Shown in pieces: positions 51,101 through 58,779 of a stretch of DNA of 64,000 bases; position 1 is the first letter of the stretch; each line of letters opens with the position of its first letter. Made by a program: the position numbers and the translations under genes. Location: the NCBI GenBank assembly GCA_028583605.1, contig CM053328.1, forward strand, positions 28,679,578 through 28,743,577, given 5' to 3'. Under the pieces are notes generated by a model, which was given only the letters and a program-made list of their open reading frames with translations, had not been told where the DNA came from and made no database searches. The stretch is from Dastarcus helophoroides. Its lineage: Eukaryota > Arthropoda > Insecta > Coleoptera > Bothrideridae.

Positions 51101-54100
51101 AAGTAACCAGCACCCAAAAAAAAATTATTGATAAAAATTTCGAGTTTAGACTCGAAATTTTAAAAAAGTAGAAATTGTGAGTTTATAAATTCTCGAAAAA
51201 AAGTCACTATTTTGGGTTTAAAGCAAAAATTGAAGAAGGAACGGTAAACTAGAAATCTTAAGAGAAAAATTCGAAATTTCCATAGAAATATAATATAAAA
51301 TTATTTTTTTGAAATTTCTGGTTTACTATTGAAACGGTAGAAAAAATAGAAATATCGAGAAAAATTCGAATTTATATGAAAACTTTTTAAAAATCATATT
51401 TTCAATTGAAATGAAAATGACGAAAAAGAAATTTAAATTTCATCTTAATTTTGAGTTTCATTTGAATATTTAGTTTAAAAAAGAGAAAAGTTTGAAGTTT
51501 ACAGTTTCATTTTTACTTAAAGTTAGTATTTCGAAAATAGAATGAAAAACGTTTTGGAAAAAAGTGTAAAATTGCAGGTTTAAACTTGAAATTTTGAGAA
51601 AAGAATCAATATATATAATAAAAAAGCAGATTTTTGGAAAATTTTTGATTTGTTACTCAAATATCAAGAAAAAATGAAACTTTCGCAAAAATCAAAAGAT
51701 CTTGAAGAGAGTCGAAATTTTTAGTTTAATTCGAGAAGCTCCAAATATTGAGAAAAAACTGAAATTTCGAGATTACAGTCGACATTTCGGAAGAAAAAAC
51801 TGAATATTCCTAGGAAAAGTCCAAATTTGGGAAGATGTGCCAGCATTTATGGAAATTTTTCGAGCTTAAGCTTAAAATTGGAAAAGAAAACCAAAATGTC
51901 CAGATAATTGGGGAATAAAAATATAAATAATGAATGAGTTAAGTAAAATTTTTGAGAAAAAGATGGGGGTTTCGACGCCCAAAAACGAAATTTAAAAGAA
52001 ATTAAAAAAATTTTCGATATAATTTTTGTCAAAATGATAAAAATTGAGGTTTTGAGAAAAAGACGTATTCGATTAATGTGTAATTTATGACAAAATTTTC
52101 GACTAATACTTATATATTAAAGAAAAAAATTTCGAGTTAAAATTTGAGATTTAAAAAAACGAATTTTTAGATATCCAGTAAAAATTTGGAAACAGAGTCC
52201 CTACAAAAGTCAAACTTACAGAACAAGTCGTAAAGGATTTCAAAAATGAGAAATTTCAAGAAAAAATCCTAAGTTTCGATTTTAAAATCGTAATTTCGGA
52301 AAAAAAGTGAAAATATTTAGGCAAAGTCGTTTCCACCTTAAAAGTTTTAATTTTCTTCCATCCTATTTATTCACACTGCTGCTTGAGAGAAGCCTAACTT
52401 GCAACATAATGTATTTGTTGGGCGCAAAGCCCAAAAACGGGCAATGCGCAATCTTAGGAATAGACGTTTTAAAGCGACCAAACCTCGAGGTTTAATGACA
52501 TTTTTTGGGCTTTGGCCATCTTAAAATAGCCAAATTTAAGATTGTATAATTACAAAACAACAGAATTTGACAGACTTTTCTCTTCTATTAAAAACTCTGA
52601 AAAGGTAAATTAGAATTATGTTTTATTTAAATTTTTAGTAGAGTTAGATTTAGATATCCAAAGATCACTCAAACAGAATAGGACTTCTCCAACACCAAGA
52701 CGGAAGTTACACCAAAAACTGCCTGGAAAGTGTAAGGTTGCTTATGCGAACTCAGTTTCCGGGATCTACAGAAATGGAAACAACAGTGCTGCGGTTTTTG
52801 GAGGCCACTTTCCCCCTACAATCAAGTAAAATGCTTGGCGGGGAAAATATTGACACAAAGCAGATAAGATGGGCGGTGAATTCCTTTGAGCCCTATAAAT
52901 CACCAGGAGAAGATAAAAATCTTCCCAGCCCTACTACAGCACGGCAAAATGGAACTAGTTATAAGTTTTAAAGCTAGTTACACGTTAAGCTACATTCCAG
53001 TAAGCTTGAGAGACGTGAATGTGGTCTATATACCAAAGGTAGGCAAACGATCGTCTGCGCAGCCTAAATCATATAGACTTATTAGTTTAACGTTATTTCT
53101 CCTTAAAACATTATGAACTAACACTTTAGAAACGAAGTACTGTCAAAGAATGCGCTTCATGAAAATCAATTAGCCTATAAACAAGGTAAATCCACAGAGA
53201 CAGCCTTACACAATCTTGTCAAAAAGATAGAAAGTGCATAGTCAAACAAAGAACTAGCTCATTGTGGATTTATAGACATAGAGGGTGCGTTTGATCACAC
53301 CTCATATGAATCCATAAAGGAAGCAGCTATCAAAAATGGTTTTGAGAAACCTACTATCGACTGGATCGTCTCTATGTTAGATGGTAGGAGAATCAAAGAA
53401 ATCTTAGGCAGTGATTTAGTCACAGTAAGCCCAGCTTGTCCCCAAGGAAATATTTTATTCCTACTGTGTGGTCCTTCGTGGTTGATGACCTCCTAAATAT
53501 ACTTCATTACTCGCGCTTTGAAGCAATAGATTATGCAGATGATACTACCGTCATTGTCAGGAAAAAAAGCGATAAAATCCAGTCGGATTTAATGCAGAAA
53601 AACCTAAACACCTTGACGACTGGTGTTCAAAACAAGAGTTAAGTGTAAACCCAAATGAAACAACAATAATTCTTTTCACGAAGAGAAGGAAGCTAAATCT
53701 AACAGCTTCCACTATGAATAGAGTTCAACTTAACTTCTCAAGTGAGACTAAATATCTAGGAATAGTCCTAGACCAAAAGCTCACCTACTAATTCTCGTTT
53801 GACTCGAATAATCAAGCGAGCCACGACTAGTGTTCTGGACGTGCCGCAGATTATTCAGCAAAACCTGGGGTCTGAAATTAATGATCTACTGGTCATATAC
53901 GATGATAATTACACTTCTGATCACATACGCTTCTTTGGTATGGTGGGCAAAAATAACGAAAAAGACAGCATAAAACCAACTAACATATTCCAAAGGTACG
54001 CATGTCTGGGCATAAACAGGCGCAATGAACACCTTCCCAATAGCAGCAATGAAGGTAATGCTAGGTCTAACTCCTGTCAACATTTTAGTGAAGAGGGGGG

Positions 54101-57100
54101 CGATCAAAGGAGCCTCAAGATTACTGCAATTAAAACAATTTATAGAAGGAGACTTCGCCGGTAACATGGGAAACCTCAAGGAATGTAGCCCTGTGATTTT
54201 AGTAAGATCGGTTGATTATATGCAACCCAGGTACGAATTTGACCAATCCTTTGAAGTAAACTTAAATAGCTACACTGACGCTCAATCAGTACCTGAAGAA
54301 AAGCATAAATCATCCTATCTAGTTTACAGGTGGATCAAAGGCAGCACATGGGACTGGAGTGGAAATTTATGGCCCTGACTATAGGTTCTCTAAAGCCTTA
54401 GGGAAGACCCAACTGTCTTTTAAACTGAAATACATGCAATAGAACTCTGCGCCTAGGAGTGTCTTCGAAGAAACCTGAAAGGAACAAAGATCTACATCAA
54501 CTGCATTGTAAAATCTAAACTAGTTTGGAACTATCTACAAACTAAAGCAACTGGCTAAGCACACCAGGATCAACCCTAAATGAGTGGTAGGGCACAAATG
54601 AATACAAGGGAATGAAGCTGCGGACCAACTCGCTAGAGAAGGAATCTGCATCGTCATTTCTTGGACGTGAACCGGCATTTTCGTTTTTCTAAAAGTCAAA
54701 TCAACAATGAGGTCAAAAAATGGGAAGCATAGTCAAGAATCTCCCACTAGAGATCATATCTAGGACTACGACAGGCGGCAATATTCATATCTGGAAAGCT
54801 TGAAAAGGCAAAGGTCCACTTAGAACTCAGCAAATCCGAATTGAGGATATTAACCGGCCTCCTAACAGGACATTGCCCTATGAAATACCTCAAGAAAATA
54901 GTAACTGCAAGCTGAAACAGACCTATGTCGTTTTTGCGCAGAAGCTGCGGGGACTACAGAACATGTGCTATGCAAGTGCAATGCACGCAAAAGGTACGTT
55001 CAACTTCGGATGGGCATCCTTAGACCCCTCAGATGTGGAAAAACTTAATCCCAGGTCCACAATAAACTTTTACAAGAGTTTGAACCTGGAACTACATAGA
55101 TCAGGGTATGCACAAAAGGATCTTCTTAGGTCCAGATGCGAGGAGGACGAAAATAAACACGAAACGACCCATCTCATCTAATCTAATCTAGATTTTTTTA
55201 ATTCTACATTAGTTGATTTCTTAGAAAGTATTACTTCATTTTGAAAAACTTAAGGATATATTGATTAATAATTAAACAATTTAAACCGGCTATCCCGTCG
55301 ATTTGAGGACGGAGGAGAGCTTCGCATATCTAAGAACTACCATGTAATATGGATTGAATAAGTTAACAATTTAAATTTATATTAATAAGATCGAAGGGAC
55401 AAAGTATGTGTCTGTTGATTGATTTTTTGTTCGAGTTAATCTCGGAAACTTCTTAATCGATTTTAATGAAATCTTTACTAAAATGTGGGATATTTTTAGG
55501 GGTACTATTTAGACTATTTTCATCTCAATAAAATTCAACCTTCCACTACCAAGAATTAAACTGTGTTAGCAATTTTATTTGAAGTTATAACACAGAACAT
55601 AAAAAAGCGACCAATCCGTAATATTTGTGATTGATATAATATTGCGCCCCACCTACAATTCTAGGGGATACTAGAATAAGAAGCACGAAACTTTGAATCT
55701 ATTATATTATTAAAATCAAACCATCTTTTGATATATGATTGTGCAATATATTCTTTTCTAATTAAATATTATTTTTTTTAGTATCCGCTTTGTACTGCTG
55801 GTCCTGTAATTCCGGGTCTGATTATGCTTGTCATGACTACTTCAATGTAAGTAGAAGCCAAATTATACACGGAGGAAGATTCGGAGGCGGCTACGACCCG
55901 AATTATAATAATCAAAATTATGGCAACAGTCCAGGTTATGGCAACACTCAAGAATTATGCAAACAGTCCAAATACCTATGTAGGAGGCAAATACCAAGAT
56001 GACTACAGCGGACACGATAGAGGAGTAAGATCGACATTGTGTTCACAAACAGGGGCTTTAAAAGCAGTTTGCGTCAAAAGAAAAATGATGTGTAAGTATC
56101 CAGTTTAATGTTCACATGTCTACAGCCACGTTAGCCGACTTTTTCAAATTAAAAAAAAACATTTGTACAAAGGTTGCGTTAAAAACTTTCGGATGTGTTA
56201 ATACTGTTTGGATTTTAGATTATAAATTTAATTTTGACACATATTGCTTGCATCAAATTTGTCTTTTTAAAAACGTTGCAAAATTTTTACACAATCTAAC
56301 GTAAGTTAAAATAATGTTGCGGGCTTATCGGTTCGAAATGATTATTAAACACTTGCTGAATAATACCCACTTTATTTTCAATCTGAACTCGGAACACTAC
56401 AACTCAATAATTAACTCACTTATTGACTTTTAACTACTAACTCACTAATTACACTGACTGACTCTAACTAACTGATTGACCAACTGACTCGAGGGAAAGG
56501 CGACCGCCCTATATAGTTTTGGCTTCCGGGTTCTAGAAAAATCCCGCAGATAAGGTTTATCGTTTGCCGAAATTTCTGGAACACTTATCTGCCGTTTGCT
56601 TCGTTATCGCGGCCGCTTTCTCCTCATCGATCTTTCTAGACAATTTTCTTACGTACAAAATTCTATAATTTACATTTCGCTACAATAATTTTTATTTTCC
56701 ATACTTGGAATTTCGAAATAGTTTTTAACAATCAAAGAAAAGGGTCCTTGCTTCTTACAATTTCCATACTTAGAGTATAGAAATATTTTTGATGACCTAG
56801 AAGAAAAAAAATCTCCAATTCATATTTTTTTATATTTCTCGGCGACTAACTCTAAATTATGCCCGGTGTACCTTTAATTCTGGATACCAACACTGGGTTT
56901 ATTTACCGAACATTCCGGGGGAAATGGTTTACCAAGGTTTATGATTTTTTTGCCCCAACAAAATTTCTAGAACTATTCCAAATTATGGATTTTAAGTGGC
57001 GCCAATAGTAGACAGGAATTAACTGAAAATATATTTATTAAAATAACTTATTTATTAATTATGAAAGTGTCGATAAAATATACAAATTTACAAAAAAAAT

Positions 57101-57668
57101 CTTACCGAATACTGAGCATTTTCTACAAGTCATTAGCCTGACAGCCGCCGTTAGCTGTCCAATATCTTGGTAAACGCAACACATGCAACTATGGCTGTCA
57201 GATGAATCCTTAAACTGAAAACTCTAGTAGAGTTAAAAATGGCCATCTACGAGAGCAAGGATCGAACCCAGCTCCTTTCACGTGGCAGGCAAAATCTCTC
57301 ATCATTGAGCTACCGCACGTCATCATTACTAATTCTATTTATTCTTGTCACGTACCCATCGTATCGTACGCCCAGCATTTTCTACAACTGTTGATACATT
57401 ATTATTTTTTCTCTGTAAGATAAAAATAATAGATATTTACTTATCTTATTTTTTTTCAGACAATGGCAGAGAGGTAATTGCCCGTGCTTGTGATTCGGTA
57501 GACTTCAATACACCAATGGGCAACTGCAATGACCCACGTTATCCAGTGTGCGAATACTGCGACACAGATAACTGCAACGGTGCTACAGGATTGAAAGGAA
57601 ATTTGGCCCTTGGTGGTAGCTTACTCTCTGCTGGACTTTTATTCTTATACACGCGCGTATTTTGTTAA
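27066..57668 (+). CDS. Ly6/uPAR-type GPI-anchored protein with Gly/Asn/Tyr-rich insertion (gene C, frameshifted)
   Basis: Three exons: 27066-27126, 55782-56091 and 57460-57668, with consensus donors GTAAGT twice, T-rich acceptors, and phase 1 at both junctions. Exon 1 encodes a hydrophobic leader (MSTMFYTALSVLLFSAIIQ). Exons 2 and 3 supply ten cysteines in Ly6 order: YCWSC, ACHD, TLC, AVC, RAC, GNC, VCEYC, DNCN. The tail LALGGSLLSAGLLFLYTRVF fits GPI attachment. The spliced length is 580 bases, one more than a multiple of three. The frame entering exon 2 stops at 55999-56001, while the frame required by exon 3 is open through the second half of exon 2, so one extra base lies near 55952. It may be a sequencing error, a natural null allele, or a sign of an unrecognised splice. 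The first intron is 28.7 kb. The family suggests a cell-surface modulator; the exact role is unknown. Confidence 0.8.
27127..27697. other. Start of gene C intron 1
   Basis: AT-rich intronic sequence with no element recognised before the palindromic retroposon. The intron continues to 55781. Confidence 0.5.
27698..28017 (-). mobile_element. Palindromic retroposon, family 1, long compound copy
   Basis: The T run at 27698-27704 next to CATGGAAAGGACTGGTCC marks the A-tailed end on the minus strand. It contains an inverted pair around CATCTTCAGAGAGATACTGA and two successive plus-sense half-units ending TTGGTTTCAGGGGACAAG. I could not define its target duplication. Confidence 0.65.
28356..28601 (-). 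mobile_element. Palindromic retroposon, family 1, with 12-bp duplication
   Basis: The element 28368-28589 is flanked by exact CTCCTAATTTAA (28356-28367 and 28590-28601). The outer end TTTGGTGAAACGCACTGGTCC-like sequence is on the left, and the right end is truncated in GCATTTTAATTT. The two arms are almost perfect inverted copies around a loop at AGAGAGATACTGTAGTATCT. Confidence 0.8.
28602..30788. repeat. Degenerate AT-rich repeat field within the hAT-like element
   Basis: TTCGAGCTTAAA, AAATTTTGAGAAAA and related motifs are repeated with no consistent frame. The short open frames are low complexity and are left unannotated. Confidence 0.5.
30789..31069 (-). mobile_element. Palindromic retroposon, family 1, with 9-bp duplication
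   Basis: The element 30798-31060 lies between exact TTCATAAAT repeats (30789-30797 and 31061-31069). The arms carry GATAGCCAAGCTATCATC and, inverted, GATGATAGCTTGTCTATCG around a short loop with GTAGTAGTAGC. Confidence 0.75.
31746..32815 (+). mobile_element. RTE-type LINE, truncated and decayed
   Basis: Pieces read in order: FDMSKAFNRIRLDDIKHLL near 31770; NSEDDLQRLLHAFN near 32090 after a decayed YADD box; NYLGSEITIDGRLTKEV near 32255; then MRTMEMKTLRTIPSKALRD and RRKYWNQHFERM near 32500-32630; and GRPIKRWKECW. The order and the closing H-ERM and GRPxKRW motifs fit RTE-like LINEs, which often end in a short tandem repeat. Here an AAG/GAA microsatellite (about 32763-32815) closes the element. 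Several stops and shifts show that it is inactive. The 250 bases before it (31493-31745) show nothing. Confidence 0.7.
32763..32815 (+). repeat. GAA/AAG microsatellite at LINE 3' end
   Basis: An almost pure run of AAG triplets with a few CAA interruptions. It gives rise to an E-rich open frame that is not a gene. Confidence 0.85.
32816..33996. other. AT-rich intronic sequence
   Basis: No gene, element ends or strong repeats recognised. Confidence 0.4.
33997..34222 (-). mobile_element. 3' tail fragment of the CR1/Jockey-group LINE
   Basis: On the minus strand this matches the last 220 bases of the 16555-18411 element, including TGCGGTCCAGCTTGACAGAG, CATAATGTGGTTGCC and TTTGCGAGCGGATTAAAC, and ends in an A run at 33997. 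Confidence 0.8.
34570..34790 (+). repeat. Pyrimidine-rich tract
   Basis: Long CT-rich sequence with repeated CTCTTCTTT and TTTCTTCTC. It yields serine/phenylalanine/leucine-rich open frames in all three frames, which argues against any one being a gene. Confidence 0.6.
34893..34971. repeat. Perfect 26-bp inverted repeat (hairpin)
   Basis: Arm 34893-34918 (TGTCAACTATCCTGAGAG, then AAGCTATC) is the exact complement of 34946-34971, separated by 27 bases. Neither flank continues the symmetry. It could be a microRNA-like hairpin, the relic of a tiny foldback element, or a structural palindrome. Confidence 0.8.
35400..37060. repeat. Degenerate AT-rich repeat field
   Basis: AAATTTCGAGTTT and AAAATTTCGACTTT motifs dominate, mostly opposite in sense to the field at 4560-6600. 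No coding signal. A family 1 palindromic element is inserted at 36212-36327. Confidence 0.5.
36200..36339 (+). mobile_element. Palindromic retroposon, family 1, minimal copy
   Basis: The element 36212-36327 is bounded by ATCAAAATTTTG at 36200-36211 and 36328-36339. This is low-complexity sequence, so the duplication is less certain than elsewhere. It is almost only the two outer arms, TACAAATCTTGTTCCCTGAA and its complement, ending CCGTTCCACCAC plus A run. The GATGATAGC core is deleted. Confidence 0.65.
37145..37519. mobile_element. Palindromic element, family 2
   Basis: Outer ends are exact inverted copies (TTCTAATGCACAGAC and GTCTGTGCATTAGAA). Arms of about 145 bp carry GGAAACCAAAGACCGGTTTC, CCTTGTTAGATCTCGTC and TGTTCCGACAAGTAA; the complement sense reads GATCGAAACCGGTCTTTGG. 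The central part holds a second small palindrome (TTGGTCCAT and ATGGACCAA). The arms differ by a short insertion near 37162-37180. No open frame or target duplication was seen. Confidence 0.75.
37520..38800. repeat. Degenerate AT-rich repeat field
   Basis: TTTCGACTTTAA, TTTCAAGTTTAA and AAATTTCGATTTT motifs, largely in one sense. A segment with GTTTCACGATTTCAAG, TTTAGCCATTTAATC and CTTTTTTT recurs near 37960, 38080 and 38220, suggesting local duplications of about 120-140 bp. Confidence 0.5.
38801..39423. other. AT-rich intronic sequence
   Basis: No gene or element recognised. Confidence 0.35.
39424..40340 (-). mobile_element. CR1/Jockey-group LINE fragment, 3' half
   Basis: On the minus strand it runs from about the reverse transcriptase catalytic box (ADDSSL, here intact) through LYKAQVRPTLKYCSHLWNSAP and ALLDSIQKRAIRLIDDE to YYHGRCSQELI, the TGCGGTCCAGCTTGACACAG tail and a terminal A run. 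Frameshifts separate the pieces. It belongs to the same family as the element at 16555-18411. Confidence 0.8.
40341..42784. other. Intronic sequence, no gene recognised
   Basis: 40440-40750 has the AAAATTTCGAG repeat texture. The remainder is AT-rich with no element ends that I could define. 42600-42720 is less AT-rich (GCTGCGACGGCCAGCG near 42635) and may be the 3' untranslated part of the adjacent RTE-like LINE. Confidence 0.35.
42785..43195 (-). mobile_element. RTE-like LINE fragment, C-terminal end
   Basis: An open minus-strand frame of about 120 codons reads LRPTILYGCESWAMSKKIED, then RAWRLQWLGHMEKMEEGRLV and RKSRPRKRWRDAVQEDLEKK. These are the C-terminal motifs of RTE-type LINE proteins: YG-E-W, WLGH-E-M, and RPRKRW-D followed by an acidic helix. 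It differs clearly from the RTE-type copy at 31746-32815, so it is a second family. Confidence 0.75.
43219..44245 (+). mobile_element. CR1/Jockey-group LINE fragment
   Basis: It matches the 16555-18411 element from the ALDIS region onward, with a short deletion near 43240 that removes KAFDRV. It includes GVPQ-SVLSPTLF, an intact YADDSSL box, and LDSIQRRAIRLIDDESLTDS. Several shifts and stops are present. It is followed directly by another partial copy of the same family in the same sense. Confidence 0.75.
44246..44952 (+). mobile_element. CR1/Jockey-group LINE fragment, second in direct series
   Basis: It starts again at the LVDFN region (GGTCGACTTCAACG) and runs to CATCGCCATCTATCC, before the usual 3' terminus. 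The best preserved part reads LYKAQVRPTLSYCSHVWSSAP and HGRCSQELIGLIP. The direct abutment with 43219-44245 suggests a tandem insertion or an unequal duplication. Confidence 0.75.
45061..45296. mobile_element. Short MITE with 17-bp inverted termini
   Basis: GCTGCGCGTGTAAAAGG at the left is exactly complemented by CCTTTTACACGCGCAGC at the right, 236 bp in total. The complements continue loosely (AAGTC against CAGTC). The interior is AT-rich with no open frame. No target duplication was recognised, so the superfamily is open. Confidence 0.65.
45770..46900. repeat. Degenerate AT-rich repeat field
   Basis: GTCGAAAATTCGACATTTTT, AAATTTCGAG and TTTGAGAAAAAC motifs without coding potential. Confidence 0.5.
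46901..49190. other. AT-rich intronic sequence with a possible hAT-like end
   Basis: No gene is recognised. CAGTGTTTCTCAACCCATGT at about 48589 resembles a hAT-type terminus, but its partner end was not found with confidence. Confidence 0.35.
49191..52330. repeat. Degenerate AT-rich repeat field, mixed orientation
   Basis: AAATTTCGAGTTT, AAAGTCGAAATT and TTTTTCTCAAAATTT motifs, switching sense several times. Phenylalanine-rich short open frames near 49501-50513 arise from T runs and are not considered genes. A less AT-rich stretch near 51000-51110 (GGTCTGTCGGACCGGCGG) is unexplained. Confidence 0.5.
52640..55192 (+). mobile_element. I/LOA-type LINE with RNase H remnant, decayed
   Basis: Pieces in order: LRFLEATFP near 52790; VNSFEPYKSPGEDKN near 52880; SLRDVNVVYIPKVGKRS near 53010; a decayed PQGNILFPLLW-like box near 53440; DYADDTTVIVRKKSDKIQSD near 53530, with the catalytic YADD intact; KYLGIVLDQKLTY near 53750; AMKVMLGLTPVNILVKRGA near 54040; an RNase H-like stretch near 54270-54370 with SYTDAQS, an SKAAHGTGVE-like frame and YGPDYRFSKAL; and LRILTGLLTGHCPMKYLKK near 54850. 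A TAATC microsatellite (about 55178-55192) closes it. The reverse transcriptase plus RNase H layout with this end fits the I/LOA group. Many shifts show that it is inactive. Confidence 0.7.
55193..55781. other. End of gene C intron 1
   Basis: AT-rich sequence with no element recognised, ending in the T-rich acceptor before 55782. Confidence 0.5.
55782..56091 (+). CDS. Gene C exon 2, with frame break
   Basis: The exon starts in phase with exon 1 (VSALYCWSCNSGSDYACHDY). It continues into GGRFGGGYDPNYNNQNYGN and breaks after GYGNTQ. From 55953 the next frame continues the same composition (NYANSPNTYVGGKY) and carries Ly6 cysteines four and five to donor GTAAGT at 56092. The low-complexity insertion lies where the first finger normally has a short loop. 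Confidence 0.75.
56311..56688 (-). mobile_element. Solo LTR, Gypsy-like, in gene C intron 2
   Basis: The LTR 56315-56684 (370 bp) begins TGTTGCGGGC and ends TTTCGCTACA, flanked by the 4-bp direct repeat ATAA on both sides. On the minus strand it has a TATA box (CTATATAG at 56516-56509), a CAGTTGG/CAGTTAG/TCAGTCAGT-rich region downstream, and AATAAA (56376-56371). No internal retroelement sequence adjoins it, so it arose by recombination between two LTRs. The 4-bp duplication and TG...CA ends fit Gypsy. The flanking stretches 56092-56310 and 56689-57119 show nothing else. Confidence 0.75.
57120..57325 (-). mobile_element. tRNA-Gly-derived SINE-like sequence
   Basis: The minus-strand head (about 57321-57246) has a box A-like TAGCTCAATGATGAGAG, the segment TTTGCCTGCCACGTGAAAG whose loop would place anticodon GCC as in tRNA-Gly, and box B GGTTCGATCC. 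The acceptor and T stems no longer pair well, so it is not a working tRNA. A non-tRNA body follows with AGCTAACGGCGGCTGTCAG near 57140. The body end and target duplication were not found, so a lone tRNA pseudogene is an alternative. Confidence 0.55.
57460..57668 (+). CDS. Gene C exon 3, Ly6 C-terminal half and GPI tail
   Basis: It begins after a TTTTTTTCAG acceptor and completes the split codon from exon 2 in phase. It encodes REVIARACDSVD, GNCNDP, VCEYCDTDNCN and a hydrophobic end, then TAA. Confidence 0.85.
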
Positions 57669-58009
57669 ATTGTAACTGTACTTTAATTTATTTATAAGTT
57701 CAATTAGATACCAAAACTGTTTGTAAATATATAAATTAATTGTTTATAACAACTGGTCATTTTTTGCTACAGTCTTATTCGTTCTAATCTTTATTTGATT
57801 GTAATCTTTGTGAGCGCTTTAACAATTTTTTTTAGATATTTTTCACTATGTTGTTACATTTAGAGGATTTTTATTTATTACAAATTGAGTGTTTAAAATA
57901 TTATTTTAAAAAGGAGGTGTAAATACTCAACTGCAATGGTTACCACATAATAAGAAATTTGAAGTCATGATAGAGTATGTAATTTGTAACTGTATTTGTT
58001 ATTTTTGGC

Positions 58010-58015
58010 AATAAA
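58010..58015 (+). terminator. Polyadenylation signal of gene C
   Basis: AATAAA about 340 bases after the stop, followed by T/G-rich sequence. The interval 57669-58009 shows no other feature and is probably 3' untranslated region. Confidence 0.5.
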
Positions 58016-58261
58016 TTGTTTCGATTATAATTTGATTTTAATTTCATTTTATGCACAACTAATGGGTTGTAGTATAATTGCTTTTTTAAAATAAAATATC
58101 ATTTATTTGGTTAGATATTCTCGGTTCTCTGTATCTTCTTCGCGAAGTTTGGTTCATTCCATTTCTATTATTTTAATCTATAAAAGAATTCTTAACGGAA
58201 AAAGGCAACTGAAAATGTAGACGTGTGGAAGAAGCAGCTGGCGAAGAAAATGCCACTCAAT

Positions 58262-58543
58262 AGGAATGGAATTTCAAATACAAATCTTGTCCCCTGAAAC
58301 CAAGGAAGATTAAAGAAACACAACGAAGGTTGCTCTAACGCTTTTCGATAGACAAGCTATCATCTTCAGATCTCATCACCTTCAGTATCTCTCTGAAGAT
58401 GATAGCTTGGCTATCGAAATGCGTTAGAGCAACCTATGTTGTGTTTTTTAATATTTCTTATTTCTTGGTTTCAGGGGACAACATTTGTATTTCAATTTTT
58501 GAAGATAAACAAGGGCCAGTCCATTGCACAAAAAAAAGGAATG
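58262..58543 (+). mobile_element. Palindromic retroposon, family 1, with 7-bp duplication and A tail
   Basis: The element 58269-58536 lies between AGGAATG repeats (58262-58268 and 58537-58543). The right end is GGCCAGTCCATTGCAC plus an A run; the left end is truncated in TTTCAAATACAAATCTTG. The arms fold around CTTCAGATCTCATCACC. It is 600 bases downstream of gene C. Confidence 0.75.
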
Positions 58544-58779
58544 CAACTTACTTGTTTTGGCTTAATTCGATTATGTCCCAAAAATACAAAACGTATAAAA
58601 CATATTTTTAATAACAATGAGTTTCATAAATGTTTACTTCACATAAATCTTAGGGATTTTGAAATGTTTTGTATTTTGGTTAAACATCAGGGTAATATTT
58701 TTAATGTCAAAATTGTTAACATTTGTTTCCATTTTTACTCCCTGTCTATTGATTCAAATTAACAGGGGCGCCTAACTTT

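Noticed and set aside
57246..57321. Functional tRNA-Gly gene
   Set aside because: The boxes are present, but the acceptor and T stems do not pair, so it is treated as a SINE head or pseudogene.
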